A DNA stretch of 64,000 nucleotides from Alphaproteobacteria bacterium (GTDB lineage: Bacteria > Pseudomonadota > Alphaproteobacteria > JAUHZC01), in contig JAUHZC010000001.1 in the NCBI GenBank assembly GCA_030425805.1, positions 365,302-429,301 on the forward strand. Reading direction: 5' to 3'. A model generated the notes under the pieces. The model worked only from the letters and a program-made list of their open reading frames with translations. It was not told the origin of the DNA and searched no databases. Position numbers and translations under genes: made by a program. Shown here in pieces: positions 51,655 through 61,549 of this stretch. Every line of letters begins with the position of its first letter. Position 1 is the first letter of the stretch.

Positions 51655-52455
51655 ATGAGCATGATCGGTCCAAAACCTCTTTCTTTTTTCTTAACTCTTG
51701 CCCTTGGCTGTGCCTTTTTCACAGGGTATATGCCCCTTTGGATTGCTTGCATATTACTGCTGAGCATAGTTTGTATCTTTTTCTCAGAGAAATACACTAC
51801 TCTCTCCCGATTGAATCAATTTCTGATTCTAGGACTTGGGGCTTATCTTTATTCCAAGTTGCTCGGTCCTGGATTTGAAATTGCAATCTTCTCCAATGTA
51901 CAAATCACACCAGATGCAATTCCTTATAACATGGGGATTTGGATCCCAACGGTGTTCTTTTCTTTTTGGGTGTTTTTGACCTATACAGATAAACCTATTG
52001 AAAAAATGACAAAAAAGGCCCCTCCAGCAAAATGGTTCCTCTACTCTTATCTTGCGGTTGTTGGTGTTTTAATTCTGCCAGCGTTGCTTTCTGGGTATGT
52101 GCGAATTGACCCCAAAATCCCAAGTATCCTTTTCCCTTGGATTCTTCATAATCTTTTCATTGTTTGCATTTGTGAAGAAGCATTTTTCCGCCGTTTTCTC
52201 CTCGGCCAGGGCGTTGCGGTTCTGAATCCTCAAAGCGCTCTTGCAAAGAAAGCTCTTTTAATCATCATCTCGATCTTTTTTGGTCTATCCCATTATAAAT
52301 CTGGGCCCATTATGATTGGTCTTGCCTCCGTCGCGGGAATTTTCTATGGGTTGGCTTATCTGCGGTCTGGAACCCTCTATACCAGCATCTTGGTACACTT
52401 CTTCCTGAATTTAACACACCTGATTTTCTTTACTTATCCCAGTCTAAAAATGTAA
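51655..52455 (+). CDS. CPBP-family intramembrane metalloprotease
   Basis: 266 residues from the ATG at 51655, which has AGAGGTATAAAA ahead; a start inside phoU would give a longer frame but no better fit. About eight membrane segments. The CPBP/Abi motifs are complete: E174-E175 with R179 (CEEAFFRRFLLG), H213 (FFGLSHY), and H248-x3-N252 (VHFFLNL). Related to CAAX-processing Rce1; bacterial members are varied and their substrates mostly unknown. Placed 13 bp behind phoU; converges on cdsA. Confidence 0.9.
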   Translation: MSMIGPKPLSFFLTLALGCAFFTGYMPLWIACILLLSIVCIFFSEKYTTLSRLNQFLILGLGAYLYSKLLGPGFEIAIFSNVQITPDAIPYNMGIWIPTVFFSFWVFLTYTDKPIEKMTKKAPPAKWFLYSYLAVVGVLILPALLSGYVRIDPKIPSILFPWILHNLFIVCICEEAFFRRFLLGQGVAVLNPQSALAKKALLIIISIFFGLSHYKSGPIMIGLASVAGIFYGLAYLRSGTLYTSILVHFFLNLTHLIFFTYPSLKM

Positions 52456-52462
52456 AGGCAGG

Positions 52463-53113
52463 TTAAAAAAGCAGAAGGAAGCTCAGCGCAAAACTCAACC
52501 CCATAAGGCTGTCAAAGCGATCAAGAACCCCGCCATGCCCTGGCAAAAGGGGACTGCTATCTTTTACGCCCAGAACACGCTTTGCTTTTGATTCAATGAG
52601 ATCTCCTGCTTGGGCGAAAGCAGCAAAAAGAAGAATTATAGCTCCTTGGGAAAAAGGGGCTTTAATCTGTAGCAGGCTCCAGAAGGAATCGCCCAAGGGA
52701 CTTAGGGCAACGATAGAAAGGGAAAGTAGCCCTCCAAAAAATCCTGCCCAGGTTTTTTTCGGACTAATTTTAGACCATAACTTTGGTCCACCAATTAGCA
52801 TACCGAAAATATATCCCCCCGTATCACAGGCCCAAATGGTACCAAGCATTGCAAGAAGCAAGAGCTCTGGCTGAGAAGCACAGGATAATGATAAAAGCAG
52901 CAGAAAAAAACTAAGGCCTCCGTAACAGAGCCCTAACAAACGAACAGGATCTTTAACGCCCCGCTTGCGGGTGAGAAAGAACCACTCCACGACACTGATG
53001 CCCCAAATTGCACTCACCAGAAGATAGGCACCATAGGGAATATAGAAGAGAATTGCCAAGCACAAGGGAAGCCCGAGGGCCGCAACAGCGGTTCGTTTTA
53101 AGAATGTTGTCAC
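52463..53113 (-). CDS. cdsA: phosphatidate cytidylyltransferase
   Basis: 216 residues, on the short side for CdsA (often 250-285). About six membrane segments; the C-terminal family signature is intact (VKDSSPLLPGHGGVLDRFDS, with KD, HGG and the DRxDS acidic residues), as is KKTWAGFFGG earlier. Makes CDP-diacylglycerol for phospholipid synthesis. GTG start overlapping the uppS stop by four bases (GTGA). Last gene of the rpsB-tsf-pyrH-frr-uppS-cdsA run. Confidence 0.94.
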   Translation of the reverse strand: MTTFLKRTAVAALGLPLCLAILFYIPYGAYLLVSAIWGISVVEWFFLTRKRGVKDPVRLLGLCYGGLSFFLLLLSLSCASQPELLLLAMLGTIWACDTGGYIFGMLIGGPKLWSKISPKKTWAGFFGGLLSLSIVALSPLGDSFWSLLQIKAPFSQGAIILLFAAFAQAGDLIESKAKRVLGVKDSSPLLPGHGGVLDRFDSLMGLSFALSFLLLF

Positions 53114-53856
53114 GCCTGGGCCTCTACGGTCTCTTCCTGTATTTCACCAAAACGCCGATCTCGGCTCTTATATTCTTCTAAAATCCGTGCCAATGTTTTT
53201 GGTGTAAAAGCAGGCCAGTGCTCATCAATAAAAAAGAACTCAGCATAGCTCAATTCCCAAAGCAAATAATTGCTCAGGCGTTGCTCACCACTTGTACGAA
53301 TCAAAATATCAGGATCAGGAAGACCCTGTGTTGTCAGCTGGGAGGCAAACATCCCTTGATCAATTTGGTCTGGAGTAATTTCACCTTTTGCTGCTTTTTC
53401 TGCCAAAACGCGGGTCGCTTGCAAGATATCTTGGCGCCCACCATAATTGAGAGCGACCTGGAAATGAAAACGTGCGTTGTTTTGAGTTGTTTCTTCAGCA
53501 TGGAGAAGAAGCTCTTGAATATCTTCTGAAAAAGCGGATTTATCGCCAATTGCTCGAAAACAAACGCCTTCTTGATGCATTTCTGCAAGCTCTGACTTAA
53601 TAAATTCGCGAATTAGATTCATTAAGCCTTGAACCTCTTCAAAAGGACGCCCCCAATTTTCCGTAGAAAACGCATAAACTGTGAGATGGGTAATCCCCAG
53701 ATCAGGAGAGGCTTTCACAATCCGTTTCAGTGTTTTTACCCCTTGGCGGTGTCCCGCAAGCCGTGGCAAGAAGCGGGACTTCGCCCACCGGCCATTGCCA
53801 TCCATAATAATGGCAACGTGAAGAGAATCTGACGGGTTAGAGTTTGCGACGTCCAT
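53110..53856 (-). CDS. uppS: undecaprenyl diphosphate synthase
   Basis: 248 residues; cis-prenyltransferase that makes the C55 carrier for peptidoglycan and LPS. The active-site block AIIMDGNGRWAKSRFLPRLA with its Asp and Asn is near residues 14-33; TVYAFSTENWGRP, FQVALNYGGRQDI and the C-terminal RTSGEQRLSNYLLWELSYAE with the SxxEF-like FFIDEHWPAF follow. Coupled to cdsA. Confidence 0.96.
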   Translation of the reverse strand: MDVANSNPSDSLHVAIIMDGNGRWAKSRFLPRLAGHRQGVKTLKRIVKASPDLGITHLTVYAFSTENWGRPFEEVQGLMNLIREFIKSELAEMHQEGVCFRAIGDKSAFSEDIQELLLHAEETTQNNARFHFQVALNYGGRQDILQATRVLAEKAAKGEITPDQIDQGMFASQLTTQGLPDPDILIRTSGEQRLSNYLLWELSYAEFFFIDEHWPAFTPKTLARILEEYKSRDRRFGEIQEETVEAQA

Positions 53857-53872
53857 GTACCTCTATAATGAC

Positions 53873-54430
53873 TTAAACTGTCATAATATCCTTTTCTTTG
53901 TGCGCTAGAAGCTCATCAACTTTTTTGATTTCGCTATCTGTCACCTTTTGAACCTCGTCTTGTAGGTGGTGCTTATCATCTTCAGAAATTTCACCGTCTT
54001 TTTCCATCTTGCGAACAGACTCAATACCGTCACGGCGAATATTACGAATTGAAATTCGAGATTGTTCTGCGTATTTTGCTGCAACCTTAACAAGTTCTTT
54101 GCGGCGCTCTTCAGAAAGATCAGGCAAAGGAATCCGGATCAGGTTTCCATCACTGGAAGGATTTAAACCAAGATCAGATTCACGGATGGCTTTCTCGACA
54201 GCCGTAACCATTCCTTGATCCCAAACCTGAACTGAAAGCATCCGAGCTTCTGGGGCACTCACAGTCCCAACTTGGTTCAAAGGCATCTTAGAGCCATAAG
54301 CATCTACATGAATAGGATCAAGAAGAGAAATTGAAGCCCGACCTGTCCGCAAACCGGAAAATTCTTTTTTAAGAACCTCAACAGAAGCTTCCATTCTTTT
54401 TTGTAAGTCTTGAATTAATTGATCAGTCAT
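53873..54430 (-). CDS. frr: ribosome recycling factor
   Basis: 185 residues, the standard length. Typical blocks are [62 protein letters not shown] and the helical [20 protein letters not shown]. Splits post-termination ribosomes with EF-G. Nine bases behind pyrH in the usual order. Confidence 0.96.
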   Translation of the reverse strand: MTDQLIQDLQKRMEASVEVLKKEFSGLRTGRASISLLDPIHVDAYGSKMPLNQVGTVSAPEARMLSVQVWDQGMVTAVEKAIRESDLGLNPSSDGNLIRIPLPDLSEERRKELVKVAAKYAEQSRISIRNIRRDGIESVRKMEKDGEISEDDKHHLQDEVQKVTDSEIKKVDELLAHKEKDIMTV

Positions 54431-54439
54431 TTTAGGCTC

Positions 54440-55165
54440 CTAATCCTGTTGAACACTTGTAAAGACACCCTCGCCTTTCAAAACGCGGCCAAAAGCCCCT
54501 TCATCTTGAATTCGGAAAACAACCATTGGAATATTGGTTTCTCGTGCCAGAGCAACAGCGGCTGCATCCATCACTTTTAGGTTTTCACTGAGGATTTGCC
54601 CGTATTTGATTTCTTTGTAGTGCTTCGCTTCTGGATTCACTGTTGGATCTTCAGAGAAAACACCAGGAACTTTTGTTCCCTTCAGCAAGAGATCACATTT
54701 CATTTCAGAGGCCCGAAGGGCTCCTGCCGTATCCGTTGTAAAGTAGGGATTTCCTGTTCCCGAAGCAAAAATCACGACACGTCCTTTGGAAAGGTGCCGG
54801 AGCGCTCGATCCCGAACATAAGATTCGCAAACAGATTCCATAGGAATCGCTGACATAACACGGTTTGAGACTTTGAGTTTGCTTAGCGCACTTGAAAGCG
54901 CTAAAGCATTCATGACTGTCCCAAGCATCCCCATATAATCAGAGGTACACTGATCAATGCCATGTGCTGTGCCAATTTTGCCGCGATGGATATTCCCACC
55001 ACCAACAACGATACAAACTTCGAGACCCTGAGCATGAACCTCAGCAACATCTTTTGCAAGTTGTTCTGTGGCCTCAGGGTCAATCCCAAAAGATTGAGAC
55101 CCCATGAGGACCTCACCAGACATTTTCAATAAGACACGCTTATAGGGAATGGTTGAGCTCGTCAT
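54440..55165 (-). CDS. pyrH: uridylate kinase
   Basis: 241 residues of the amino-acid kinase fold. Phosphate-binding KMSGEVLMGSQSFGID at the N-terminus, VVGGGNIHRG, a FASGTGNPYFTTDTAGALRA block, and VMDAAAVALARETNIPMVVF near the end are all typical. Converts UMP to UDP as the entry to UTP/CTP synthesis. Part of the tsf-pyrH-frr order. Confidence 0.97.
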   Translation of the reverse strand: MTSSTIPYKRVLLKMSGEVLMGSQSFGIDPEATEQLAKDVAEVHAQGLEVCIVVGGGNIHRGKIGTAHGIDQCTSDYMGMLGTVMNALALSSALSKLKVSNRVMSAIPMESVCESYVRDRALRHLSKGRVVIFASGTGNPYFTTDTAGALRASEMKCDLLLKGTKVPGVFSEDPTVNPEAKHYKEIKYGQILSENLKVMDAAAVALARETNIPMVVFRIQDEGAFGRVLKGEGVFTSVQQD

Positions 55166-55193
55166 AGGGGTCTCCTGTTTTTAAGAGTTGTGT

Positions 55194-56123
55194 TTATTGA
55201 CCTGCTGCTGCTGCAACTTCAGCCGCAAAATCATCTTCTTTCTTTTCAACGCCATCACCAAGGATATAAGAAACATAGCCCTTCAAAGTTACAGGAGCTC
55301 CTGCATCCTTGCTTGCTTTTTCAATAACGTCTTTAATTTTTTGATCTGGATCCATGATGAAAGACTGCTCAAGCAAAACAACTTGCTCGTAGTACTTGCG
55401 CATCCGGCCTTCAATCATTTTTTCAATGATTTCACGAGGCTTTCCTGAGGAAGCAGATTGCTCAATCAAGATATTACGCTCCCGCTCGATCACTTCTGCA
55501 TCAAGATCTTCTTGTGTCAAAGCCAAGGGCTTTGCAGCAGCAACATGCATTGCAATTTGACGACCCACAGCTTCGAGTGCACTCTTATCACCCTCAGACT
55601 CAAGAGCCACAACCACACCAATGCGTCCCATAAGATCTTTAGTCACATTGTGGATGTAAGGAACAACAACGCCGTTCTCTACACTCAATACGCCTGTGCG
55701 ACGAAGATTCATGTTTTCCCCAATCACAGAGATAAGGTGCGTCAGCTGAGCCTGTACATCGCGACCTTCTTCACCAAAATCCTGAGACTTCAAAGCTTCG
55801 ATATCACCGCCTGTTGTCAAGGCAAGGGAAGCAGCTTTTTCTGCAAAAGCTTGGAAATGATCGTTACGGGCAACAAAGTCTGTCTCCGCATTTACTTCAA
55901 CCAAAGCACCTGTTTTTTGATCGTCACTAATGCAAACGGATACAAGCCCTTCAGCAGCAGCGCGGCCAGATTTCTTTGCAGCAGCAGAAAGGCCCTTTTT
56001 CCGGAGCCAGTCAACAGCAGCGTCCAAATCGCCATTTGTTTCTGTGAGTGCTTTTTTACAGTCCATCATGCCAGCACCGGATGACTCCCGAAGCTGTTTC
56101 ACTAGGGATGCTGAAATTGTCAT
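55194..56123 (-). CDS. tsf: elongation factor Ts
   Basis: 309 residues, full length. N-terminal UBA-like domain ([20 protein letters not shown]), the core TDFVARND motif that contacts EF-Tu, and a C-terminal module with [13 protein letters not shown]. Recycles EF-Tu-GDP. Begins 24 bp behind rpsB, the universal order. Confidence 0.97.
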   Translation of the reverse strand: MTISASLVKQLRESSGAGMMDCKKALTETNGDLDAAVDWLRKKGLSAAAKKSGRAAAEGLVSVCISDDQKTGALVEVNAETDFVARNDHFQAFAEKAASLALTTGGDIEALKSQDFGEEGRDVQAQLTHLISVIGENMNLRRTGVLSVENGVVVPYIHNVTKDLMGRIGVVVALESEGDKSALEAVGRQIAMHVAAAKPLALTQEDLDAEVIERERNILIEQSASSGKPREIIEKMIEGRMRKYYEQVVLLEQSFIMDPDQKIKDVIEKASKDAGAPVTLKGYVSYILGDGVEKKEDDFAAEVAAAAGQ

Positions 56124-56147
56124 AATAACCTCTTCTTTTCAGTTAGT

Positions 56148-57047
56148 TTAAGATTTTGCCTCTGGGTCCGTCTCAGGCTTAGCTTCTGCAGCTTCAGCCT
56201 GTGCTTCTGGAGCAGGCTCAGCTGCAACTTCTGCTGCTGGCGCTTCAGGTTCTGACTCAACAGCCTCTACAGCGACTTCTTCAGCTTCAGCAGCAAGCAT
56301 GGACTCAGCGATATCATCAGAACCACCAAGATCAACACCAGCTTTAGACATTTGAATTTGAAGTCCGTCAAGCACAGCACCTGTGAAGAGACGGCAATAA
56401 AGCTCAACAGAGCGACGGGCATCGTCGTTTCCAGGCACAGGATAATCAACAGTGTTTGGATCTCCATTTGTGTCCACAATTCCAACAACAGGAATATCGA
56501 GGTTGTGCGCTTCTTCAACGGAAATGGCTTCTTTTGTCACGTCGAAAACAACGAGAATGTCAGGAAGACCACCCATTTCTTTAATTCCGCCCAAAACAGC
56601 CTGAAGCTTTTCACACTGGGTGCTCATTTTCAGAAGCTCTTTCTTTGTGAAATTCTTAAGCTCTGGATTCTCAGGATCTAAAGTCTCTTCAAGCTCTTTC
56701 AAGCGAACGATTGACTGAGACACAGTCTTCCAGTTAGTGAGCATTCCACCCAACCAGCGGTGATTCACATAGAACTGACCTGTTTTTTCTGCAGCCTCAG
56801 CAATAAAATCAGCTGTTTGGCGTTTTGTTCCAACAAACAACACACGACCACCTGCAGCAACAGTCTCTTTGACAGCGTTCAAAGCAACACGCAACATAGG
56901 ATAAGTGTGCTCAAGATTAATGATATGAACATTATTCCGCACACCAAAGATATGCTTTTCCATCTTTGGATTCCAACGACGAGGATGATGTCCAAAGTGT
57001 ACACCTGCTTCCAACAGGTCTCTCATTTTAAATTCGGCTAAACTCAT
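56148..57047 (-). CDS. rpsB: 30S ribosomal protein S2
   Basis: 299 residues. The conserved core (MRDLLEAGVHFGHHPRRWNP, FGVRNNVHIINLEHT, WLGGMLTNWKTV, GIVDTNGDP) ends near residue 232. The remaining ~65 residues are an Ala/Glu/Pro-rich acidic extension (EPEAPAAEVAAEPAPEAQAE) that is probably disordered and unusual in length. AAAGGAG ribosome site; a structured leader precedes it. Confidence 0.97.
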   Translation of the reverse strand: MSLAEFKMRDLLEAGVHFGHHPRRWNPKMEKHIFGVRNNVHIINLEHTYPMLRVALNAVKETVAAGGRVLFVGTKRQTADFIAEAAEKTGQFYVNHRWLGGMLTNWKTVSQSIVRLKELEETLDPENPELKNFTKKELLKMSTQCEKLQAVLGGIKEMGGLPDILVVFDVTKEAISVEEAHNLDIPVVGIVDTNGDPNTVDYPVPGNDDARRSVELYCRLFTGAVLDGLQIQMSKAGVDLGGSDDIAESMLAAEAEEVAVEAVESEPEAPAAEVAAEPAPEAQAEAAEAKPETDPEAKS

Positions 57048-57059
57048 TTTATACTCCTT

Positions 57060-57131
57060 TACCGGTTAAGCCTCCGTAGACCCAATTTGTGCTTTCAAAC
57101 ACCGGTGAGGGCGGGTGCCCCAAAGTCTACG
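57060..57131 (-). promoter_or_regulatory. structured rpsB leader, candidate ribosomal-protein autoregulatory RNA
   Basis: In the rpsB 5' region CGTAGAC and GTCTACG (57125-57131 and 57075-57081) form a perfect 7-bp outer stem around 43 bases. Inside, GTGTTTGAAAGCAC can form a small hairpin. Self-complementary ACCGGT appears twice (57060-57065 and near 57100-57106), so the inner copy could pair with the copy just ahead of the AAAGGAG ribosome site. S2-controlled rpsB leaders are known in other bacteria; whether this belongs to one is inference. Confidence 0.5.
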
Positions 57132-57215
57132 TGCGTATTCGCCATGAATAAACCATACCTTCCCCTAGAAGGCAAGTCTTTTCGGCGTATTCACATTTGA
57201 AAAACAATTTATTTC

Positions 57216-58598
57216 TTAACGAATATGGAGCGTTTGGCGAAGTCCACGACGTAGGAAGGTGATCTTCCACCCTCGTGCCCCACGGCGAAGCGCCATAGAC
57301 AACCGATCAAGGTCATCTAAGGTGACATCGTTGACAGAAAGCAAAATATCTCCTGGCTCAAAACCAAGATTATAAGCCGGTGATCCCCGCCGAATATGGG
57401 TAATAGCAACGCCCTCCCCGATGTCTCCGAAATCCCACTTTTGAATTAGCTGTGGAGAAATTTCTGCAACAGTAAGACCCGACAATGGCAAGCGTCCTGT
57501 GATTTGAATTGGCTTTGTCTCACTCGCTTTTGGGGATGCAAGCTGAATTTTGAGAGTCCGTGGGCTATCATTTCCCTGTTGGACTTTAAAGGTGAGCTCA
57601 TCACCAGGAGAAGCCGTATCAACAGCAAAATAAACAAAAGCCATTGAAGGTACAGGAAATCCATTCACTTCAAGAATTTGATCACCTGCCTTGAGACCTG
57701 CCTTTTCTGCTGGACTGTTTTTCAAAATGCGGCGGACAATTGCCGGCATTTTCGAAAGAGAGGCCTTTTCCTGAGAGTTTAAGTGCTTTTCAAAGACAAA
57801 TCCTGCCCAAGGGCGCATAAAAGGCTTGTTCTCATCATAGGCTTGAATCAAAGCAGGAATGTAATCCGCAGGGGTCGCAAAACTAATTCCAGAAAACGCC
57901 CCTGTTTTACTGTAGAGCATGGTGTTAATTGCTAGGAGTTTATTATCAAGTGTGACAAGGGGACCACCAGAATTTCCCATGTTAATAGCTGCATCTGTTT
58001 GAACATAAAGTTGTGTGCCTTTGCCCATAATATTGTCACGCACCAACGCTGAAATGCAACCAAAGGTTACAGATTGCATACCGTAAGGATACCCAAGAGC
58101 GACAACAAAATCTCCTGTGCGTGATTGAAAAAGAGGAGCAAGAGAAACCGTCGGAAAGTCAGATCCTTCAATTTTTAAAAGTGCAAGATCCGCTTTGGGA
58201 TCCTGAACGGCCACCTTAGCAGAATGACGTTTGCCATCAGCCGTTGTCACAAACACTTTTTCTGCACCATCAATCACGTGATAATTGGTAATCACCAGCC
58301 CGTCTTTGCGAACAATAACACCAGAGCCAAGAGAGTTCTCTACTTGTTTTGGAAAACCTGAAACTGCAGGACCAAATCCAAAAAACTGTTCAAAAAATAA
58401 AAGACGTTGGTTGTTTTTAGGGACAGACTCTGCCGAAACATGAACCACAGCCGGGCTCACCTGCTCAACAGTTGGGGCAATTGAAATGAATGACGGCCCA
58501 GCCTTTTCTTCCGCAGCAAGAGGAAGGGAAATGAGGAAAAAAAAGAGCCAAGCAATCAACAGGCTTGGCTTTTTTTGAAAGAACAATTGCAAGGTCAC
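57216..58598 (-). CDS. DegP/DegQ-like periplasmic serine protease (Do family)
   Basis: 460 residues. Signal peptide (SLLIAWLFFFLISLPLAAEE), trypsin-like domain with triad H107 (VITNYHVIDG), D137 (KADLALLKIE) and S210 (MGNSGGPL), then two PDZ domains (about 270-365 with ILKNSPAEKAGLKAGDQILEVNGFPV; about 375-460 with SPAYNLGFEPGDILLSVNDV). Degrades or refolds damaged envelope proteins. It follows rplQ by four bases in line with the ribosomal operon, an arrangement often seen in alphaproteobacteria. All catalytic residues present. Confidence 0.94.
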   Translation of the reverse strand: MTLQLFFQKKPSLLIAWLFFFLISLPLAAEEKAGPSFISIAPTVEQVSPAVVHVSAESVPKNNQRLLFFEQFFGFGPAVSGFPKQVENSLGSGVIVRKDGLVITNYHVIDGAEKVFVTTADGKRHSAKVAVQDPKADLALLKIEGSDFPTVSLAPLFQSRTGDFVVALGYPYGMQSVTFGCISALVRDNIMGKGTQLYVQTDAAINMGNSGGPLVTLDNKLLAINTMLYSKTGAFSGISFATPADYIPALIQAYDENKPFMRPWAGFVFEKHLNSQEKASLSKMPAIVRRILKNSPAEKAGLKAGDQILEVNGFPVPSMAFVYFAVDTASPGDELTFKVQQGNDSPRTLKIQLASPKASETKPIQITGRLPLSGLTVAEISPQLIQKWDFGDIGEGVAITHIRRGSPAYNLGFEPGDILLSVNDVTLDDLDRLSMALRRGARGWKITFLRRGLRQTLHIR

Positions 58599-58602
58599 AA
58601 CC

Positions 58603-59019
58603 CTACTCCGCTGTAGCTTCCTCAGCTTCTTCTTTGACCTTTTTGGCAGGCTTCGCTGTCAAATCACGGTCAACGAATTCAATAACGGCCATAGGTGCGT
58701 TATCGCCGTGGCGGAAACCATTTTTCAGGATTCGTGTATATCCCCCAGGACGCTTTTCATAGCGTTTTGCAAGAACATCAACGAGTTTTTGTGTTGTTTC
58801 CTTGTCCCCTACCTTGGAGAGGATTTGGCGATAGGCATGGAGATCCCCACGGCGCGCCAAAGTTACAAGACGCTCAGCATAAGAACGAAGCTCTTTTGCC
58901 TTAGGGAGTGTCGTTTGAATTTGCTCATACTTCACCAAAGACATCGTCAAGTTTGAAAGCAAAGCTTTCCGATGAGGTGTTGTACGATTTAGTTTACGAC
59001 CGGATAGTTGGTGTCTCAT
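58603..59019 (-). CDS. rplQ: 50S ribosomal protein L17
   Basis: 138 residues. The start [20 protein letters not shown] is the family signature, and [20 protein letters not shown] follows. The last ~20 residues are a Lys/Glu/Ala tail. Last ribosomal-protein gene of the operon, 11 bp behind rpoA. Confidence 0.97.
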   Translation of the reverse strand: MRHQLSGRKLNRTTPHRKALLSNLTMSLVKYEQIQTTLPKAKELRSYAERLVTLARRGDLHAYRQILSKVGDKETTQKLVDVLAKRYEKRPGGYTRILKNGFRHGDNAPMAVIEFVDRDLTAKPAKKVKEEAEEATAE

Positions 59020-59030
59020 CTTTTTTCTCT

Positions 59031-60047
59031 TTAATAAGGATCATCAAGTTTTTTGGCCAAGTCTTCGATATTCTCGGGTGGCCAGTCTTCAACCTGCATA
59101 CCAAGCTCAAGGCCCATTTGGGAAAGAACATCTTTGATCTCATTCAAAGATTTCCGTCCAAAGTTAGGTGTCTTTAACATTTCTTGCTCGGTCTTTTGAA
59201 CAAGATCCCCAATGTACACAAGGTTCTCATTCTTCAGGCAATTCGCTGAGCGAACAGAAAGTTCAAGCTCATCAACCTTACGCAATAGGTTGCGATTGAA
59301 TGGTAGAGATTGTTGCTCAGACTCTTCAATAAACTGCTCAGGCTCGTCAAAGTTAACAAACTGTTGGAGCTGATCTTGAAGAACACGGGCTGCTAAAGCA
59401 ACTGCATCTTCAGGGGTCACTGTTCCATCAGTCTCAACGCTCAAGATAAGCTTGTCGTAGTCAGTGATTTGTCCAACACGTGTATTCTCCACCTTGTACG
59501 CAACCTTGCGGACAGGAGAATAAAGCGCATCAATCGGAATCACCCCGATTGGTGTATCATCACGACGATTTTGCGCAGCAGGAACATATCCCTTTCCTGT
59601 TTCAACAACCAACTCCATTGTCAACGTGGAGCCGCTGTCAATGTGACAGAGGAGAAGTTCAGGATTCATGATCTCCACATCTGCAGGCAACTGAATGTCA
59701 CTTGCGTATACAGGACCAGGCTTTTCAATCTTCAGGCGAAGTTTCTTAGGTCCTTCCCCTGTGAGTTTTACAGAAAGCGCCTTGATGTTAAGAATCAGCT
59801 CAGGAACATCCTCTTGAACACCTGGAATAGATGTAAATTCATGCTGTGCTTCCTCAATCTTAATGGAAGTGACAGCTGCCCCTTGAAGGGAAGAAAGCAT
59901 GACACGACGGAGGGCATTTCCAAGAGTCAGACCAAAACCTCGCTCAAGAGGTTCAGCGACAACAACGCCTCTAAAATTATCATTCTCGATATGGGAGATG
60001 TCTAAATTGTAAGGCTTGATTAGAGATTGCCAGTTCTTTTGTAACAC
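59031..60047 (-). CDS. rpoA: RNA polymerase alpha subunit
   Basis: 338 residues from the GTG at 60047 ([15 protein letters not shown]), preferred to an upstream ATG because GGGAG lies eight bases before it and the sequence matches the usual RpoA start. N-terminal assembly domain ([20 protein letters not shown], about 30-50), linker near 235-250, and C-terminal domain ([40 protein letters not shown]) that binds UP elements and activators. Confidence 0.97.
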   Translation of the reverse strand: MLQKNWQSLIKPYNLDISHIENDNFRGVVVAEPLERGFGLTLGNALRRVMLSSLQGAAVTSIKIEEAQHEFTSIPGVQEDVPELILNIKALSVKLTGEGPKKLRLKIEKPGPVYASDIQLPADVEIMNPELLLCHIDSGSTLTMELVVETGKGYVPAAQNRRDDTPIGVIPIDALYSPVRKVAYKVENTRVGQITDYDKLILSVETDGTVTPEDAVALAARVLQDQLQQFVNFDEPEQFIEESEQQSLPFNRNLLRKVDELELSVRSANCLKNENLVYIGDLVQKTEQEMLKTPNFGRKSLNEIKDVLSQMGLELGMQVEDWPPENIEDLAKKLDDPY

Positions 60048-60061
60048 GTTATTTTCTCCCT

Positions 60062-60451
60062 TTAAACACGACGACGCTTTGATGGACGGCAACCATTGTG
60101 AGCAATAGGGGTGACGTCCTTAATTGATGTCACAGTAAACCCGATTGCATGAAAAGCCCGAAGCGCAGCTTCACGACCTGATCCAGGCCCACGCACAAGA
60201 ATATCCAAGCTCTTCACACCATGCTCTTGAGCCTTCCGACCTGCATCCTCAGCAGCAACCTGAGCTGCATAAGGTGTGGACTTACGAGATCCTTTGAATC
60301 CCATTGTCCCTGTAGAAGACCATGAAATAGCGTTTCCAGCTGAATCAGTAATTGTCACGAGTGTATTGTTGAACGTAGAGTTCACATGCGCCACACCCGC
60401 AGGAATATTCTTTTTTTGTTTACGACGCGTCTTCGTTTGTGCTTTTGCCAT
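60062..60451 (-). CDS. rpsK: 30S ribosomal protein S11
   Basis: 129 residues, full length. [40 protein letters not shown] and the C-terminal [18 protein letters not shown] (with the Asn-Gly site that is isomerised in other bacteria) are diagnostic. Platform of the small subunit. Between rpsM and rpoA. Confidence 0.97.
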   Translation of the reverse strand: MAKAQTKTRRKQKKNIPAGVAHVNSTFNNTLVTITDSAGNAISWSSTGTMGFKGSRKSTPYAAQVAAEDAGRKAQEHGVKSLDILVRGPGSGREAALRAFHAIGFTVTSIKDVTPIAHNGCRPSKRRRV

Positions 60452-60463
60452 CTTTACACCTAA

Positions 60464-60832
60464 TTATTTCTTCTTACCAGCAATCGGGACAGCTTTCCCT
60501 TTTCTGGTCCGTGCATTCGTATTTGTCCGTTGTCCGCGCACAGGAAGACCCTTCCGGTGGCGAAGCCCACGATAACATCTGAGGTCAAGAAGACGCTTGA
60601 TGTTCATGGACACTTCACGGCGCAAATCTCCCTCAATGGAAAAATGCTCGTCAATGTATGAGCGCAGTTGTCCGAGCTCACCATCTGTGAGTTCGTGAAC
60701 GCGCTTATTCAAGTCTACACCAGTACTTTCACAGATCTTCCGGGAAGATGTGCGACCAATACCGAAAATATATGTCAATCCAATCTCAACGCGTTTGGAA
60801 GACGGAATGTTAACACCACCAATACGTGCCAA
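60464..60832 (-). CDS. rpsM: 30S ribosomal protein S13
   Basis: 122 residues: [20 protein letters not shown] at the start, [20 protein letters not shown], then the basic C-terminal tail with [20 protein letters not shown]. Contacts the P-site tRNA and the subunit bridge. A 52-bp gap separates it from adk. Confidence 0.97.
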   Translation of the reverse strand: MARIGGVNIPSSKRVEIGLTYIFGIGRTSSRKICESTGVDLNKRVHELTDGELGQLRSYIDEHFSIEGDLRREVSMNIKRLLDLRCYRGLRHRKGLPVRGQRTNTNARTRKGKAVPIAGKKK

Positions 60833-60884
60833 AATAAGCTCCTTTAGAATTAATTATGATCTTTATTGAAATTTAGAGGAAAAG

Positions 60885-61544
60885 TCAACCATTTCTATCA
60901 GATTCACCTAACTGTTCTCGAATAAAAATAGCAACATCCTCAGGGGACAAAGTTGCATCTACAACAACGTACCCTTGTTGGGGTTGATAAAATTGAGTTA
61001 CAGGAGCCGTTTCGTCATAGTACAAACGCAAACGATTCCCAACGACATCAGGGGTATCATCCTTACGGACAGTAAAAGATTCTCCCCCACACGCATCACA
61101 TTTTCCATCCTCTTTTGTTGGACGAAAAACCTTATGATAAACGGCACCACAAGAGGCGCAAGTAAAACGACCTGTCAAACGAACGATGAGGACATCATCA
61201 GGCGCCTGGAAGTCAAAAATTTTCTCTATGGAAACACCATGCTTTTGAAGAAGGGATTCCAATAATTCTGCCTGAGCAAGTGTACGTGGGTACCCATCAA
61301 GCAAAATTTTATCTTTTTCTTCAAGAGTGGAAAGGTGAGCTTCCAGAAGTTCGGAAATCATTTCATCCGAAATCAAAAAGCCCGCATTAACTTTATCCTT
61401 AATATCATTTCCCAGAGGTGTTCCTTTTGCAATCTCTGCACGGACAAGATCACCCGTCGAGATAGGGGTATAACCCAGAGCTTGGAGCTCTTTTGACTGG
61501 GTCCCTTTACCACACCCAGGAGGGCCTAGAAAAATAATCGCCAT
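60885..61544 (-). CDS. adk: adenylate kinase
   Basis: 219 residues, the long (LID-containing) form. P-loop FLGPPGCGKGTQ at residues 5-16; AMP-binding TGDLVRAEIAKG; DGYPRTLAQAELLE. The LID keeps four cysteines (CASCGAVYHKVFRPTKEDGK followed by CDACGG), so it is predicted to bind a structural zinc. Interconverts AMP, ATP and ADP. Sits behind secY by 5 bp in the alphaproteobacterial secY-adk-rpsM order. Confidence 0.96.
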   Translation of the reverse strand: MAIIFLGPPGCGKGTQSKELQALGYTPISTGDLVRAEIAKGTPLGNDIKDKVNAGFLISDEMISELLEAHLSTLEEKDKILLDGYPRTLAQAELLESLLQKHGVSIEKIFDFQAPDDVLIVRLTGRFTCASCGAVYHKVFRPTKEDGKCDACGGESFTVRKDDTPDVVGNRLRLYYDETAPVTQFYQPQQGYVVVDATLSPEDVAIFIREQLGESDRNG

Positions 61545-61549
61545 AAGTC

